DNA of 64,000 bases from JALORV01 sp963766365 (GTDB lineage: Bacteria; Pseudomonadota; Gammaproteobacteria; Burkholderiales; Burkholderiaceae_F), in the NCBI GenBank assembly GCA_963766365.1, contig CAVXZK010000006.1, forward strand, positions 124,001-188,000. Reading direction: 5' to 3'. A program made the translations under genes and the position numbers. Positions 1 through 8,510 of this stretch are shown here, piece by piece (position 1 is the first letter of the stretch; each line of letters opens with the position of its first letter). The notes beneath the pieces are model-generated. The model saw nothing but the letters and a program-made list of their open reading frames with translations. It was not told the DNA's origin and did no database searches.

Positions 1-1334
1 TCCTGCGCGCGACGGGCCAGTTCGGACATCCACGGCCCGGCATCGGGCAGCGGCTGGCCCTGGCGCGCCTTTACCAGGCGGTCGATGACCTGCTGCGCGC
101 GCCCTTCGTATTCATCGTCGGTCTGTGGCAGGTCTTCGACCCCGAGGTCGGCGAACAACAGTGCCGACGCCACTTCAAGTCCAAGGCGCTCGTGCACATC
201 GGCCGGCAGCTTGGCAAAGTCGCGAGTCACCCGGCCGATCGTTTCAAACGTCACACCCAGTGCACGCGCCGAGAGCTTGGCCGATGACGTGCGCGCCAGC
301 GCGATCTCCTGGTCGAACTTGGCTTGTTCGCCGGCACCGGCGACGATCTGGCCCCACAGCTGCTTCGCCTGCGACAACGCTTCCTTCAGCGCGCGCATCG
401 CGTCGGCATCGACGGCGGTCAGCGACGCGCGCTCGAAATCCGCCGGGATCAGCGCGTCCAGTCCGTAGAGCCGCTTGATTTCGCCGATGCGCGCCGGCCC
501 GCCCTGCGCGCGGCCAACGTAGTAAAGCGCGTCGATCATCAGGCGCTCGGCCACCGCGCCGCCGCCTTCGATCATGCGGCGCAGCTGCAGGTTCAACCTC
601 GCGAGAACGCGCTTCAGATCCAGGTCGACCGGGATCACCGACGCGTCGAGTCCTTCGAGCAACCCACGCACCACCCACCAGAAGCTGCGGGCCAGGCCAC
701 GCTGGGGCAGGTGTTCCAGGTCGGCGAGCGCCTCCAGCATGCGGGTGCGTGCATCGGGATCGTCGGCATTGCGCAGGAATCCCAGCAGGCCGAGTTCAAA
801 GCGCGAGCGTCGCTCGCGCAGCTGTTCCGGCGAGTAGTGCCGTGATTCGATCTGGTGGAAGGCCGGCCGCCGCGACAGGTCGGGGAAGATCAGGTCCGCG
901 GGATGCACACGATTGGCGCGATTGAGCTGCAGCACATCGCGGTAGTACGGGAACAGCCGGATCGGCTGGTTCGGACGTCCCGACAGCAGCGCCTCGAGGT
1001 ACGCGACGACCGCGGTGAGCGCGGTTTCCACCGAGCGCACGCCGGCCGGCAGGCATTCCTTGGGTTCGGCCTCGAAGCGGCGCGTCAGTTGTTCGACGGC
1101 GTCCGTCACCAGCGCCACGCCACGCAGGTCGAGCAGTTGCAGCGCACCGTTCGCCTGATGGACCTGGTTGCGGGCATTGCGCAGGCTGTCGACGTCCTGC
1201 TTGTTGGCGAGGAACGCCTTCATGCCGTTGACCGCTTCGGTCAGCGAGGTGCGGATCTCGTCTATGACCCAGGCGAGCGGCGCGACGTCCGGCGCGGCGC
1301 CGACCAGCTGGTTGGGATCGTGTCGTTCGGGCAT
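1..1334 (-). CDS. chpA: ChpA/PilL-type chemotaxis histidine kinase, N-terminal part (cut by window edge)
   Basis: The minus-strand frame is open from an ATG at 1334 to the window edge, giving the first ~444 residues beginning MPERHDPNQLVGAAPDV. No HATPase or receiver domain is reached, so the kinase core lies outside. The piece is largely helical; near residues 55-75 it has VHQANGALQLLDL, resembling a histidine phosphotransfer (Hpt) helix (H-x3-G). In type IV pilus Chp systems such proteins carry several Hpt domains, a CheA core and a receiver, and phosphorylate PilG and PilH. The assignment rests mainly on position: last gene of a pilG-pilH-pilI-pilJ operon, 146 bases after pilJ. The name is inferred from synteny; a generic Hpt-domain protein is the alternative. 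Confidence 0.75.
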   Translation of the reverse strand, partial: MPERHDPNQLVGAAPDVAPLAWVIDEIRTSLTEAVNGMKAFLANKQDVDSLRNARNQVHQANGALQLLDLRGVALVTDAVEQLTRRFEAEPKECLPAGVRSVETALTAVVAYLEALLSGRPNQPIRLFPYYRDVLQLNRANRVHPADLIFPDLSRRPAFHQIESRHYSPEQLRERRSRFELGLLGFLRNADDPDARTRMLEALADLEHLPQRGLARSFWWVVRGLLEGLDASVIPVDLDLKRVLARLNLQLRRMIEGGGAVAERLMIDALYYVGRAQGGPARIGEIKRLYGLDALIPADFERASLTAVDADAMRALKEALSQAKQLWGQIVAGAGEQAKFDQEIALARTSSAKLSARALGVTFETIGRVTRDFAKLPADVHERLGLEVASALLFADLGVEDLPQTDDEYEGRAQQVIDRLVKARQGQPLPDAGPWMSELARRAQ

Positions 1335-1480
1335 CTAACTGTTCCTCAGCCGCCGGATGCGGCCCGTACCGCCTGCTGCGCACGCCAAACGCGGAGTGCG
1401 AGACCTGCGCGCGACTCTAGCGACGCAGACAGCCCGGACATCGGCTCACGAAGGCGCGTCGACGCGGCCATTTCAGCGCT

Positions 1481-3712
1481 TCAGCCGACCCGGAATCGCG
1501 CGACGGAGGCCTTCAACTCACGTGCCAGCGTGGCCAGCTGGCCAATCGACTGCGCCGCCTGGCGGGTGCCATGCGACGTCTGCTCGGTCACCGCCAAAAT
1601 GCGTTCAATCGACTGCGCCACGCCACCGGCCGAACTGGCCTGGTCGTTGGTCGTCGAGGCGATGCGTTCGATCAGCTCCGCCAGCTGGCGCGAAACCCGC
1701 CCGATGTCGCCGAGCGCGTTGCCCGCCGCATCCGAAAGCTTCGTCCCTTCGACCACGCCCTGCGTGCTCTTCTCCATGGCCGCCACGGCATCCTGCGTGT
1801 CGGTCTGAATCGTGCGGACCAGCGCGCCGATCTGCTTCGCGGCCTCGGCGGAACGATCCGCCAGGCGCTGCACTTCCTCCGCCACCACCGAGAACCCGCG
1901 CCCCGCCTCACCTGCCGAAGCCGCCTGGATCGCCGCGTTCAGCGCGAGCACGTTCGTCTGTTCCGTGATGTCCGTGATCAGTTCAACGATCTCACCGATC
2001 TCCTGCGACGACTCGCCCAGCCGCTTGATGCGCTTCGCCGTCTCCTGGATCTGCTCGCGGATCTCGTTCATGCCGGCGATCTGGTTGAACACCGCGCGCT
2101 GGCCGCGTTCCGCGGCATCGAGCGAGGCACGCGCCACCTTCGCCGACTCGCCCGCGCTCTTCGAGACGTCGTTGATCTGCGACGCCATCTTCAGGACCTT
2201 GTCGCCGGTGTCCTTGATCTCCTTGGACTGCGCTTCCGACGCGGTCAGCAGCCGCGTCGCGATGTCGCGCGCAGCGGTGGAAGCCGTGTTCACCTGCTCG
2301 GCGGTGTTGTTGATCCGGCCCACCAGGCCGCGCAGCTCTTCCACCGTGTAGTTGACCGAGTCGGCGATGGCACCGGTGATGTCTTCCGAAACCGTCGCCT
2401 GCACCGTCAGGTTGCCGTCGGCGACCTCCTGCAGCTCGTTCATCAGTCGGAGAATGGCCGCCTGGTTCTGCTCGTTGGTGCGCTTGGCCTCCTGCTCGAG
2501 GCGCTCGGCCTGCATCCGCTGGATCTCGGCTTCGGCCGCGCGCTTGCGCGTGTCTTCGAGCAGCACCTTGACGATCGCGAAGGCGCAGAGCAGCAGTCCG
2601 ATCGCAAACAGGCCCATGATGAACAGGTTGACCTTGCGGGTCGCCTGCTCCTTCGTGTACAGCCCGCCCATCTCGGTCACCTGCTGGCGCAGCAGTTCGG
2701 AGTCGCGCAGGATCGCCTGCTCGGCCACCTTCGATTGCACGATCGCCTGCAGGCTGCCGATGGCACCGGCGATCGACGACTGGAAATCACCGTAGACGCG
2801 GGCCAGTTCCTGCAGGCGCACGCGCGTTTCGCTGTCCGACGAGGCACCGATGCGCAACGTATCCGAACCCGTCAGCAACGCCTGCGTCAGGTCGCGGAAC
2901 TGATTGATGTCGCGACCGAGCGTCAGCGCGACCTCGGCATTGGCAACGCTGCCCGCTACCAGCGAGTTCGCGCTCTTGCCCAGACGCTGGGTCAGCGTGA
3001 CCAGCTGCGCCGCCGTGGCAATTTCACGAGCCGGCGCCCCCGACTGCAGCTTCAGCGCGGTGATCTCCTCCGTCAGCTGCTGCAGACGCGGGCTCGCGTC
3101 GTTGATCTTCTTGATCACGTCGCCGAACCCGATCAGCGCCTTCTCGTTGGCGATGATCACCGACGCTGCCGCCTGGCTGCCGTTCCAGCGGTCGATCAGC
3201 TTGGACAACTGCGGCTGCAGGTCGGACGACGACGGCGACAGGCCGCGCAGCGCATTGCCGTTGGCCAGGCCATCGAGGTTGGCGGCGATCGCATCGCGGC
3301 TCTCGCGCAGTTCGACGAATGCCTCGCGATTGCCTTCGACCGCATTCGGCGCGGCCTTCGCCAGCCGCTGAGTGTGCATCAGCGTGTCACCGACGATCTC
3401 GGTCTGCAGCGCGCCGTTGGCCGCCATGCGGTTGTCGAAGAACAGCACGGCAATCAGCACGAAGAAGCAGAAGCCCATCAGGATCAGCAGCACCTGCACC
3501 TGGGTGTTGACGGGCTTGTCGCCGAGCAGCGGCAGCTTGAACGCCAGAATCCGGTCGACGAAGGCCATCGTCCGGCCTTCGCTGCCCCGTTCGATCATCA
3601 CGGTCTTCGGCGCCGGCCGCGCGTCAGCACTGTCGGCACCGCGGCCTTCTGCCGCAGCTCGGCCCTTGCGCGCCTTGCGCCGGCTGAAAAGCGAACCCAT
3701 TTCGAGTGCCAT
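1481..3712 (-). CDS. pilJ: Type IV pilus methyl-accepting chemotaxis protein PilJ
   Basis: A 743-residue transmembrane chemoreceptor that should sense pilus or surface signals and control the ChpA-type kinase. Layout: charged cytoplasmic N-terminus, first membrane helix around residues 72-92 (LLILMGFCFFVLIAVLFF), a periplasmic helical PilJ-type sensor to about 360, second membrane helix near 367-390, HAMP linker with coiled coil, and a C-terminal signalling domain with the conserved hairpin tip (ITEQTNVLALNAAIQAA, then GRGFSVVAEEVQRLADRS). The first ATG is used; a later Met near residue 49 is also possible because the N-terminal ~45 residues are low-complexity. It follows pilI by 108 bases and precedes the kinase gene. 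No CheR/PilK or CheB gene is visible. Confidence 0.93.
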   Translation of the reverse strand: MALEMGSLFSRRKARKGRAAAEGRGADSADARPAPKTVMIERGSEGRTMAFVDRILAFKLPLLGDKPVNTQVQVLLILMGFCFFVLIAVLFFDNRMAANGALQTEIVGDTLMHTQRLAKAAPNAVEGNREAFVELRESRDAIAANLDGLANGNALRGLSPSSSDLQPQLSKLIDRWNGSQAAASVIIANEKALIGFGDVIKKINDASPRLQQLTEEITALKLQSGAPAREIATAAQLVTLTQRLGKSANSLVAGSVANAEVALTLGRDINQFRDLTQALLTGSDTLRIGASSDSETRVRLQELARVYGDFQSSIAGAIGSLQAIVQSKVAEQAILRDSELLRQQVTEMGGLYTKEQATRKVNLFIMGLFAIGLLLCAFAIVKVLLEDTRKRAAEAEIQRMQAERLEQEAKRTNEQNQAAILRLMNELQEVADGNLTVQATVSEDITGAIADSVNYTVEELRGLVGRINNTAEQVNTASTAARDIATRLLTASEAQSKEIKDTGDKVLKMASQINDVSKSAGESAKVARASLDAAERGQRAVFNQIAGMNEIREQIQETAKRIKRLGESSQEIGEIVELITDITEQTNVLALNAAIQAASAGEAGRGFSVVAEEVQRLADRSAEAAKQIGALVRTIQTDTQDAVAAMEKSTQGVVEGTKLSDAAGNALGDIGRVSRQLAELIERIASTTNDQASSAGGVAQSIERILAVTEQTSHGTRQAAQSIGQLATLARELKASVARFRVG

Positions 3713-3820
3713 CCGATCCTCCGCCTGTTCTTCGAACCTGGCTCAGCGCCAGGTCATGCCTGCTGCCCTGCTCGCGACGACTGCGCGCGGCCCCGGCCTG
3801 CCGCCGGTGATCCGCCCCGT

Positions 3821-4357
3821 TTACGCATTGATCGCGGTGAACGCGGGCGCCGTCGCCAGCTCACGCAGGTCCAGTTCCGTCAGTGCCATGCCCTCGAGAT
3901 CGCGATACCGGCTGCGCTCCCAGCCTATCGGCGATGCAGGCGCATCCAGCGGCTCGAGATCCTTCAGGTTGCGGATGCCGAAGGCCCGCGTGATCAGAAT
4001 CCCCGCTGCGACGCCGAGCCCTTCGCCGAGCACCAGCAACTGCAGCCCCAGGTCCGCCGACAGCGGTTCCCGACCCATCATCTGCTGCAGATCGACGACA
4101 CCGACCAGACGGCCGCGGACGTTCGCTAGTCCGCGATACCAGGGTTTGGTCCACGGCACGCGTGCAATTTCGGGCAGCGACACGATCTCCGCCGCGAGGC
4201 CCATTTCCACCAGGTAGTTCTCCGTGCCCATGCGGATCGCGAGCCGTGTCGGCTCGTTCGGCAGGTTGGGCGCCTCTTTCAGCCGCTGGGCGAGCTGTGT
4301 CGAGAACTCGCGCAGCTTGACCAGCTGGCGTGGATTGACGTCGCGTTGAGTGGCCAT
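3821..4357 (-). CDS. pilI: CheW-like adaptor PilI
   Basis: A 178-residue cytoplasmic CheW-domain protein that should couple receptor PilJ to the kinase. Typical CheW pieces are visible: the early strand RLAIRMGTENYLVEMG, the turn PWTKPWYRGLANVRGRLVG, and the loop VVDLQQMMG. Length is normal for PilI. It starts 11 bases after the pilH stop codon, which supports one transcript. The ATG at 4357 is the only sensible start. Confidence 0.92.
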   Translation of the reverse strand: MATQRDVNPRQLVKLREFSTQLAQRLKEAPNLPNEPTRLAIRMGTENYLVEMGLAAEIVSLPEIARVPWTKPWYRGLANVRGRLVGVVDLQQMMGREPLSADLGLQLLVLGEGLGVAAGILITRAFGIRNLKDLEPLDAPASPIGWERSRYRDLEGMALTELDLRELATAPAFTAINA

Positions 4358-4368
4358 GGACCGGTCGA

Positions 4369-4734
4369 TCAGCCGAGCGCCGAGATCTTCTCGAACAGCT
4401 CTTCGGGCTTGACCGGCTTCGTGATGTAGTCACGCGCACCCTGGCGCAGGCCCCAGATGCGATCGGTCTGCTGGTTCTTGCTGGTGCACATGATGATCGG
4501 GATGTCCTGAGTCACCGGATCCTTGGACAGCGCCCGCGTCAGCTGGAAGCCGTTTTGCCCCGGCATGACGACATCCATGAGGATCAGGTCGGGCATCACC
4601 GCCTTGACCTTCATCATCGCCTCTTCGGCGTTCTCCGCCATCGACACCGCATAGCCCTGCTTGGTCAGCAGTTCGTTGAGGAAGAAACGCTCAGTGGGCG
4701 AATCGTCGACTATCAGTACTTTCTTGATGGGCAT
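4369..4734 (-). CDS. pilH: Single-domain response regulator PilH
   Basis: A 121-residue CheY-like receiver without an output domain. Conserved residues are present: acidic pair D10/D11, phosphoacceptor D54 in LILMDVVMPG, T84 in IIMCTS, and K106 in ITKPVKP. In Chp systems PilH acts with PilG to control pilus retraction motors or drain phosphate from the kinase. It lies 25 bases after pilG and 11 before pilI. It was called PilH rather than PilG because it is second in the operon and sequence-typical (LIVDDSPTERFFL). Confidence 0.92.
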   Translation of the reverse strand: MPIKKVLIVDDSPTERFFLNELLTKQGYAVSMAENAEEAMMKVKAVMPDLILMDVVMPGQNGFQLTRALSKDPVTQDIPIIMCTSKNQQTDRIWGLRQGARDYITKPVKPEELFEKISALG

Positions 4735-4759
4735 CGGCCCCCCCGCAAAGGCCTGGTGT

Positions 4760-5155
4760 TCAGTTCATCGAATGCTGACGCACCGCGGTCAGCAGGCTGT
4801 CCTTGGTGAACGGCTTCGTCAGGTACTCGCTCGATCCGACCATGCGCCCGCGCGCACGGTCGAACAGCCCGTCCTTGGATGACAGCATCACCACCGGTGT
4901 CTTGTGGAATCGCGGACTGCGCTTGATCAGCGCGCAGGTCTGGTATCCGTCCAGCCGCGGCATCAGTATGTCGCAGAAGATGATGTTCGGCTGGTGGTCG
5001 TTGATCTTCGACAGCGCTTCGAAGCCATCCTGCGCAAGGATGACCTGGCAGCCCGCCTGGTTGAGAAAGATCTCCGCGCTCCGGCGGATGGTGTTCGAGT
5101 CATCGATCACCATCACCTTCTTGCCGCGGATATCCGAAAAGTCCTGCGCCGCCAT
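4760..5155 (-). CDS. pilG: Single-domain response regulator PilG
   Basis: A 131-residue CheY-like receiver: acidic pair D18/D19 in VMVIDDSNTIRRS, phosphoacceptor D62 in IIFCDILMPRLDG, S92 and K114 in YLTKPF. PilG is the regulator that promotes type IV pilus extension and cAMP signalling in characterised systems. First gene of the minus-strand pil operon; 156 bases separate it from rubredoxin upstream, enough for its own promoter, but no clear promoter was recognised. Confidence 0.93.
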   Translation of the reverse strand: MAAQDFSDIRGKKVMVIDDSNTIRRSAEIFLNQAGCQVILAQDGFEALSKINDHQPNIIFCDILMPRLDGYQTCALIKRSPRFHKTPVVMLSSKDGLFDRARGRMVGSSEYLTKPFTKDSLLTAVRQHSMN

Positions 5156-5311
5156 GTCGTGTCCTCGATCTCAACCGGCCCCTGGACGCCGCCGGTCAGT
5201 GCCATGCGGGACTCGCCGTGGCAAAAACACGCGAACGATGTGATCGACCGATCGCCGTGTTTGTAAACGAACTTGTCCGCTTACGCCGCGCTGAAAACCG
5301 TGGTTCCGCGG

Positions 5312-5497
5312 TCAGATTTCGACCATTTCGAAATCTTCCTTCCGCGCCCCGCATTCAGGGCAGGTCCAGTTCGGAGGAATCTCCTCCCACCGCGTTCCTG
5401 GGGCGATTCCCGACTCAGGCAGTCCCGCCGCCTCGTCGTAGATCCACCCGCAGATCAGGCACATCCAGGTTTTTGTCCCCACGTTGGTCGTCATCAT
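5312..5497 (-). CDS. Rubredoxin
   Basis: A 61-residue protein with the two CxxC knuckles that bind one iron: C13/C16 in MCLICGW and C46/C49 in CPECGARK, plus the aromatic core (W11, Y20, W44). It is a small electron carrier. It is divergent from the thiD-like gene and upstream of pilG on the same strand. The frame starts with two adjacent Met codons; either could be used. Length and motif spacing are standard. Confidence 0.95.
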   Translation of the reverse strand: MMTTNVGTKTWMCLICGWIYDEAAGLPESGIAPGTRWEEIPPNWTCPECGARKEDFEMVEI

Positions 5498-5660
5498 GGA
5501 CTAGGAACTTGAACGCCCAATCGGTCGCTCAGCGGCTAAAATCAATCACTTAGCTGAGGATCATAACGTGGGCTCATAGGTCTTTGCTACCGCCTTCGCG
5601 CTAGCGCGTTGCGTCCGCGTAGCATCGACATTCTTTCCGCCGTCACCCGCCTCCCCGCGC

Positions 5661-6515
5661 ATGTCCTCCCTCCCTGTTGTGCTCAGCTTCGGCGCCTCCG
5701 ACGCCACTGGCGCCGCCGACCTGCAGGCGGATCAGCTGGCGATTGCCAGCATGGGGTGCCATCCGGCAAGCGTCATCACTGTGATCGGCATCAGCGCCCG
5801 TGACCACGACAACGAGTTGGTCCTGCTCGACGACGAAACGATCGAAGGGCAGGCTCAGCGGATTCTGCAGAACATGGCCGTCGCCGCATTCAAGGTCGGC
5901 GCGCTCGCTAGTCCCGATCAGGTGCAGCCGATCGCCGCGATCCTCGCCGACTACGACAGCGTGCCGGTCGTGCTGGACCCGAAATTCGGCTCCTCTCAGG
6001 ACGACGATGCAGACAGCGAAGTCGCGGCTGCGCTGCGCGAGCTACTCGTGCCGCAGGCGAGCGTCGTCTCGATCAGCCTCACGCTGGCGCGCCGGCTGCT
6101 GAGCCTCGCCAATGACGACGAGGAGCGCAGCCACGACCTGCCAGCCTCAGCGTGCGCGCGCGAATTGATCGCCTGGGGGACGGAGTTCGTGTTGCTGACC
6201 GACGTCGATCCGGGGTCGCCCCAGGCCACGGCCGCGCTCTATGACGAATCGGGACTGGTCCGCAGCGACGCCTTGCCCCGCCTCGACGCGCCTTCGACAC
6301 GCCTGCTCGGCGTGTCCGACACGCTCTCGGCGGCGCTGGCCGGGCTGCTGGCGCACGGCCTCGATGTCCCGCAGGCCTGCCATGAGGCTTGCCAGTACAC
6401 GGCCGCGGCCGTGGTGCACGCCTTCAACGCCGGCATTGGAGTGGCGATTCCCGACCGGCTGTTCTGGGCCGGTGATGACGATGACGACGATGACAGCAGC
6501 GGCGACCTCAACTGA
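5661..6515 (+). CDS. thiD: ThiD-family (hydroxymethylpyrimidine kinase) protein with altered active-site motifs
   Basis: A 284-residue ribokinase-fold protein, aligned along its length with ThiD: start VVLSFGASDATGAADLQAD, middle VAAFKVGALAS and VVLDP, end LSAALAGLLAHGLDVPQA and IPDRLFW. ThiD phosphorylates HMP to HMP-PP for thiamine synthesis. Three family signatures look lost: the GSGCT/GTGCT anion-hole loop reads GVSDT, the DPV(M/L)xxxG stretch reads DPKFGSSQDD, and the TPN-like segment reads SIS. The C-terminus is an aspartate run just before the stop. Thus family membership is sure but HMP kinase activity is doubtful. thiE overlaps its 3' end, so the two are probably translationally coupled. 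No TPP riboswitch is visible upstream. Confidence 0.8.
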   Translation: MSSLPVVLSFGASDATGAADLQADQLAIASMGCHPASVITVIGISARDHDNELVLLDDETIEGQAQRILQNMAVAAFKVGALASPDQVQPIAAILADYDSVPVVLDPKFGSSQDDDADSEVAAALRELLVPQASVVSISLTLARRLLSLANDDEERSHDLPASACARELIAWGTEFVLLTDVDPGSPQATAALYDESGLVRSDALPRLDAPSTRLLGVSDTLSAALAGLLAHGLDVPQACHEACQYTAAAVVHAFNAGIGVAIPDRLFWAGDDDDDDDSSGDLN

Positions 6516-7191
6516 CCGCGCGGCGTTAGCGCGTCGGGTCCAGGGCGTCTACCTGCTGACACCGGATGTTGCCGTAGCGGACTTCGATGTGATGCTGGTT
6601 CGGCTGCGCTCGGCGCTGACGGCAGGCGTTGCGCTCGTGCAGTACCGCAGCAAGATTGCGCCTCCGCAGGAGCGCAGCCGGCAGGCTCGCGCGGTCCAGT
6701 CCCTCGCGGGTCAGCACGGGGCGCTGTTCATCGTGAACGACGACGTCCGTCTCGCGCAGGAGCTCGATGCCGACGGCGTGCACCTCGGCCGTGATGACGG
6801 CGATGTCGCAGAGGCACGGGCCCGGCTGCCGCACGCACTGATCGGTGTGTCCTGCTATGACGACCTTGTGCGGGCCCGTCGGGTCGTGGAGGCTGGCGCG
6901 GACATCGTCGCGTTCGGCTCCGTCTTTGCCTCGACGATCAAGCCAGCCGCGGTGCGCGCGCCGATCGCGCTCCTGCAGCAGGCGCGGCAGGAATTTCCGG
7001 CCCAGCGCATCGTGGCGATCGGCGGGATCGGCGAGACCAACATCCGCGCAGTGAGCGCCGCCGGTGCGCACGCCGCTGCCCTCATCAGCGCCGCGTTCGA
7101 TGCTCCCGATCCGGCCGCGGCGGCTCAGCGACTGCAACACGAGTTCAACCTAGGAACAGCCCTGCATGAACCGCAACCAACAACTGTTTGA
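6475..7191 (+). CDS. thiE: Thiamine-phosphate synthase
   Basis: ThiE condenses HMP-PP with thiazole phosphate to give thiamine phosphate. The TIM-barrel signatures are visible: VQYRSK, FIVNDDVRLA, DGVHLGRDD, LIGVSCYD, ADIVAFGSVFAST and RIVAIGGIG. The open frame runs further upstream, but homology begins just after 6490; ATGs at 6475, 6481 and 6490 are possible, all inside the thiD-like gene. The first was chosen, giving 238 residues. The 3' end overlaps hemL by 26 bases, so thiD-thiE-hemL look like one tightly packed transcript. Confidence 0.92.
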   Translation: MTMTTMTAAATSTDRAALARRVQGVYLLTPDVAVADFDVMLVRLRSALTAGVALVQYRSKIAPPQERSRQARAVQSLAGQHGALFIVNDDVRLAQELDADGVHLGRDDGDVAEARARLPHALIGVSCYDDLVRARRVVEAGADIVAFGSVFASTIKPAAVRAPIALLQQARQEFPAQRIVAIGGIGETNIRAVSAAGAHAAALISAAFDAPDPAAAAQRLQHEFNLGTALHEPQPTTV

Positions 7192-8479
7192 GCGCGCCCA
7201 GCGATCCATCCCGGGCGGGGTCAACTCGCCGGTCCGCGCGTTCCGCTCGGTCGGCGGCACGCCGCGGTTCATCGAACGCGCCGAAGGTCCCTACTTCTGG
7301 GATGCCGACGGCAAGCGCTACATCGACTACATCGGCTCCTGGGGACCGATGATCCTCGGGCACGGCCATCCCGCCGTGGTCAAAGCGGTCCAGGACGCGG
7401 CGGCCCGCGGACTGTCCTACGGCGCGCCGACCGAGGCCGAAGTCGTGATGGCCGAGGAACTTCTGAAACTGGTGCCGTCGATGCAGCAGTTGCGGCTCGT
7501 GTCGTCAGGCACCGAGGCCGCGATGAGCGCGATCCGACTCGCACGCGGCGCGGCCGGCGGTGGCATGGGCCGGCGCAAGATCATCAAGTTCGAGGGCTGC
7601 TACCACGGCCATGCGGACAGCCTGCTCGTGAAGGCGGGCTCGGGACTGCTGACGTTCGGCAACCCGAGCAGCGCCGGCGTGCCCGCCGAGATCACCCAGC
7701 ACACCCTGGTGCTCGATTACAACGATCCGCAGCAACTGGTCGATGCCTTCAGGCAGCACGGCGACGACATCGCCTGCGTCATCGTCGAGCCGATCGCCGG
7801 CAACATGAACCTGGTGCGTGCGACGGCCGAGTTCCTGCGCACGATGCGTGAGCTCACCGCGCGGCACGGTGCGATCCTCGTTTTCGACGAGGTGATGTCG
7901 GGTTTCCGGGTCGCCCTGGGGGGCGCCCAGTCGCTGTACGGCATCGATCCCGACATGACGGTGCTCGGCAAGGTCATTGGTGGCGGCATGCCGGTGGCGG
8001 CCTTCGGCGGCAAGCGCGAAATCATGAAGCACCTTGCTCCGCTGGGCGGGGTCTATCAGGCCGGCACGCTGTCCGGCAATCCGGTGGCCGTCGCCTGCGG
8101 ACTGGCCACCTTGAAAGAGATCCAGCGGCCCGGCTTCTACGAGGAACTCTCCAAACAGACCGCGCGTCTGGTGAGCGGGCTGGTACAGGCGGCGCATGCG
8201 GCCGCGCCGGGGCTGGCCTTCTCCGCTGACAGCGTCGGCGGCATGTTCGGCATCTATTTCGCTGACGAGCCGCCGGGCACCTACGCGCAGGTGATGGCCA
8301 CCGACAAGGACCGGTTCAACCGGTTCTTCCACGCGATGCTGGACCGTGGCGTCTATCTGGCGCCCTCGGCCTATGAGGCCGGATTTGTTTCGATAGAGCA
8401 CAATGACGCCGTTATCGACACTACCGTTGCCGCCGCGCGCGAAGCCTTTGATGCAATCGGCGAAAAGGGATCCCGGTAA
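7166..8479 (+). CDS. hemL: Glutamate-1-semialdehyde 2,1-aminomutase
   Basis: A 437-residue class-III PLP aminotransferase-fold enzyme that makes 5-aminolevulinate in the C5 route to haem. Seen: N-terminal IPGGVNSPVRAF, GSWGPMILGHGHP, SSGTEAAMSAIRLARG, the aspartate of LVFDEVMSGFRV, and the PLP lysine K269 in VLGKVIGGGMPVAAFGG. Length is full. The start overlaps thiE. The rubredoxin/thiD/thiE/hemL order is common in related bacteria. Confidence 0.97.
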   Translation: MNRNQQLFERAQRSIPGGVNSPVRAFRSVGGTPRFIERAEGPYFWDADGKRYIDYIGSWGPMILGHGHPAVVKAVQDAAARGLSYGAPTEAEVVMAEELLKLVPSMQQLRLVSSGTEAAMSAIRLARGAAGGGMGRRKIIKFEGCYHGHADSLLVKAGSGLLTFGNPSSAGVPAEITQHTLVLDYNDPQQLVDAFRQHGDDIACVIVEPIAGNMNLVRATAEFLRTMRELTARHGAILVFDEVMSGFRVALGGAQSLYGIDPDMTVLGKVIGGGMPVAAFGGKREIMKHLAPLGGVYQAGTLSGNPVAVACGLATLKEIQRPGFYEELSKQTARLVSGLVQAAHAAAPGLAFSADSVGGMFGIYFADEPPGTYAQVMATDKDRFNRFFHAMLDRGVYLAPSAYEAGFVSIEHNDAVIDTTVAAAREAFDAIGEKGSR

Positions 8480-8510
8480 GCCGTTTGGCGGGGAACCATT
8501 GGGGCGCTCG

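Noticed and set aside
1571..4129. 852-residue plus-strand open frame opposite pilJ and pilI
   Set aside because: Long Arg/Leu/His-rich antisense frame produced by high GC; the opposite strand encodes clear PilJ and PilI.
5498..5660. TPP riboswitch before the thiD-like gene
   Set aside because: The conserved CTGAGA and ACCTGATCTGG words are absent; only a chance GCTGAGGATC is seen.
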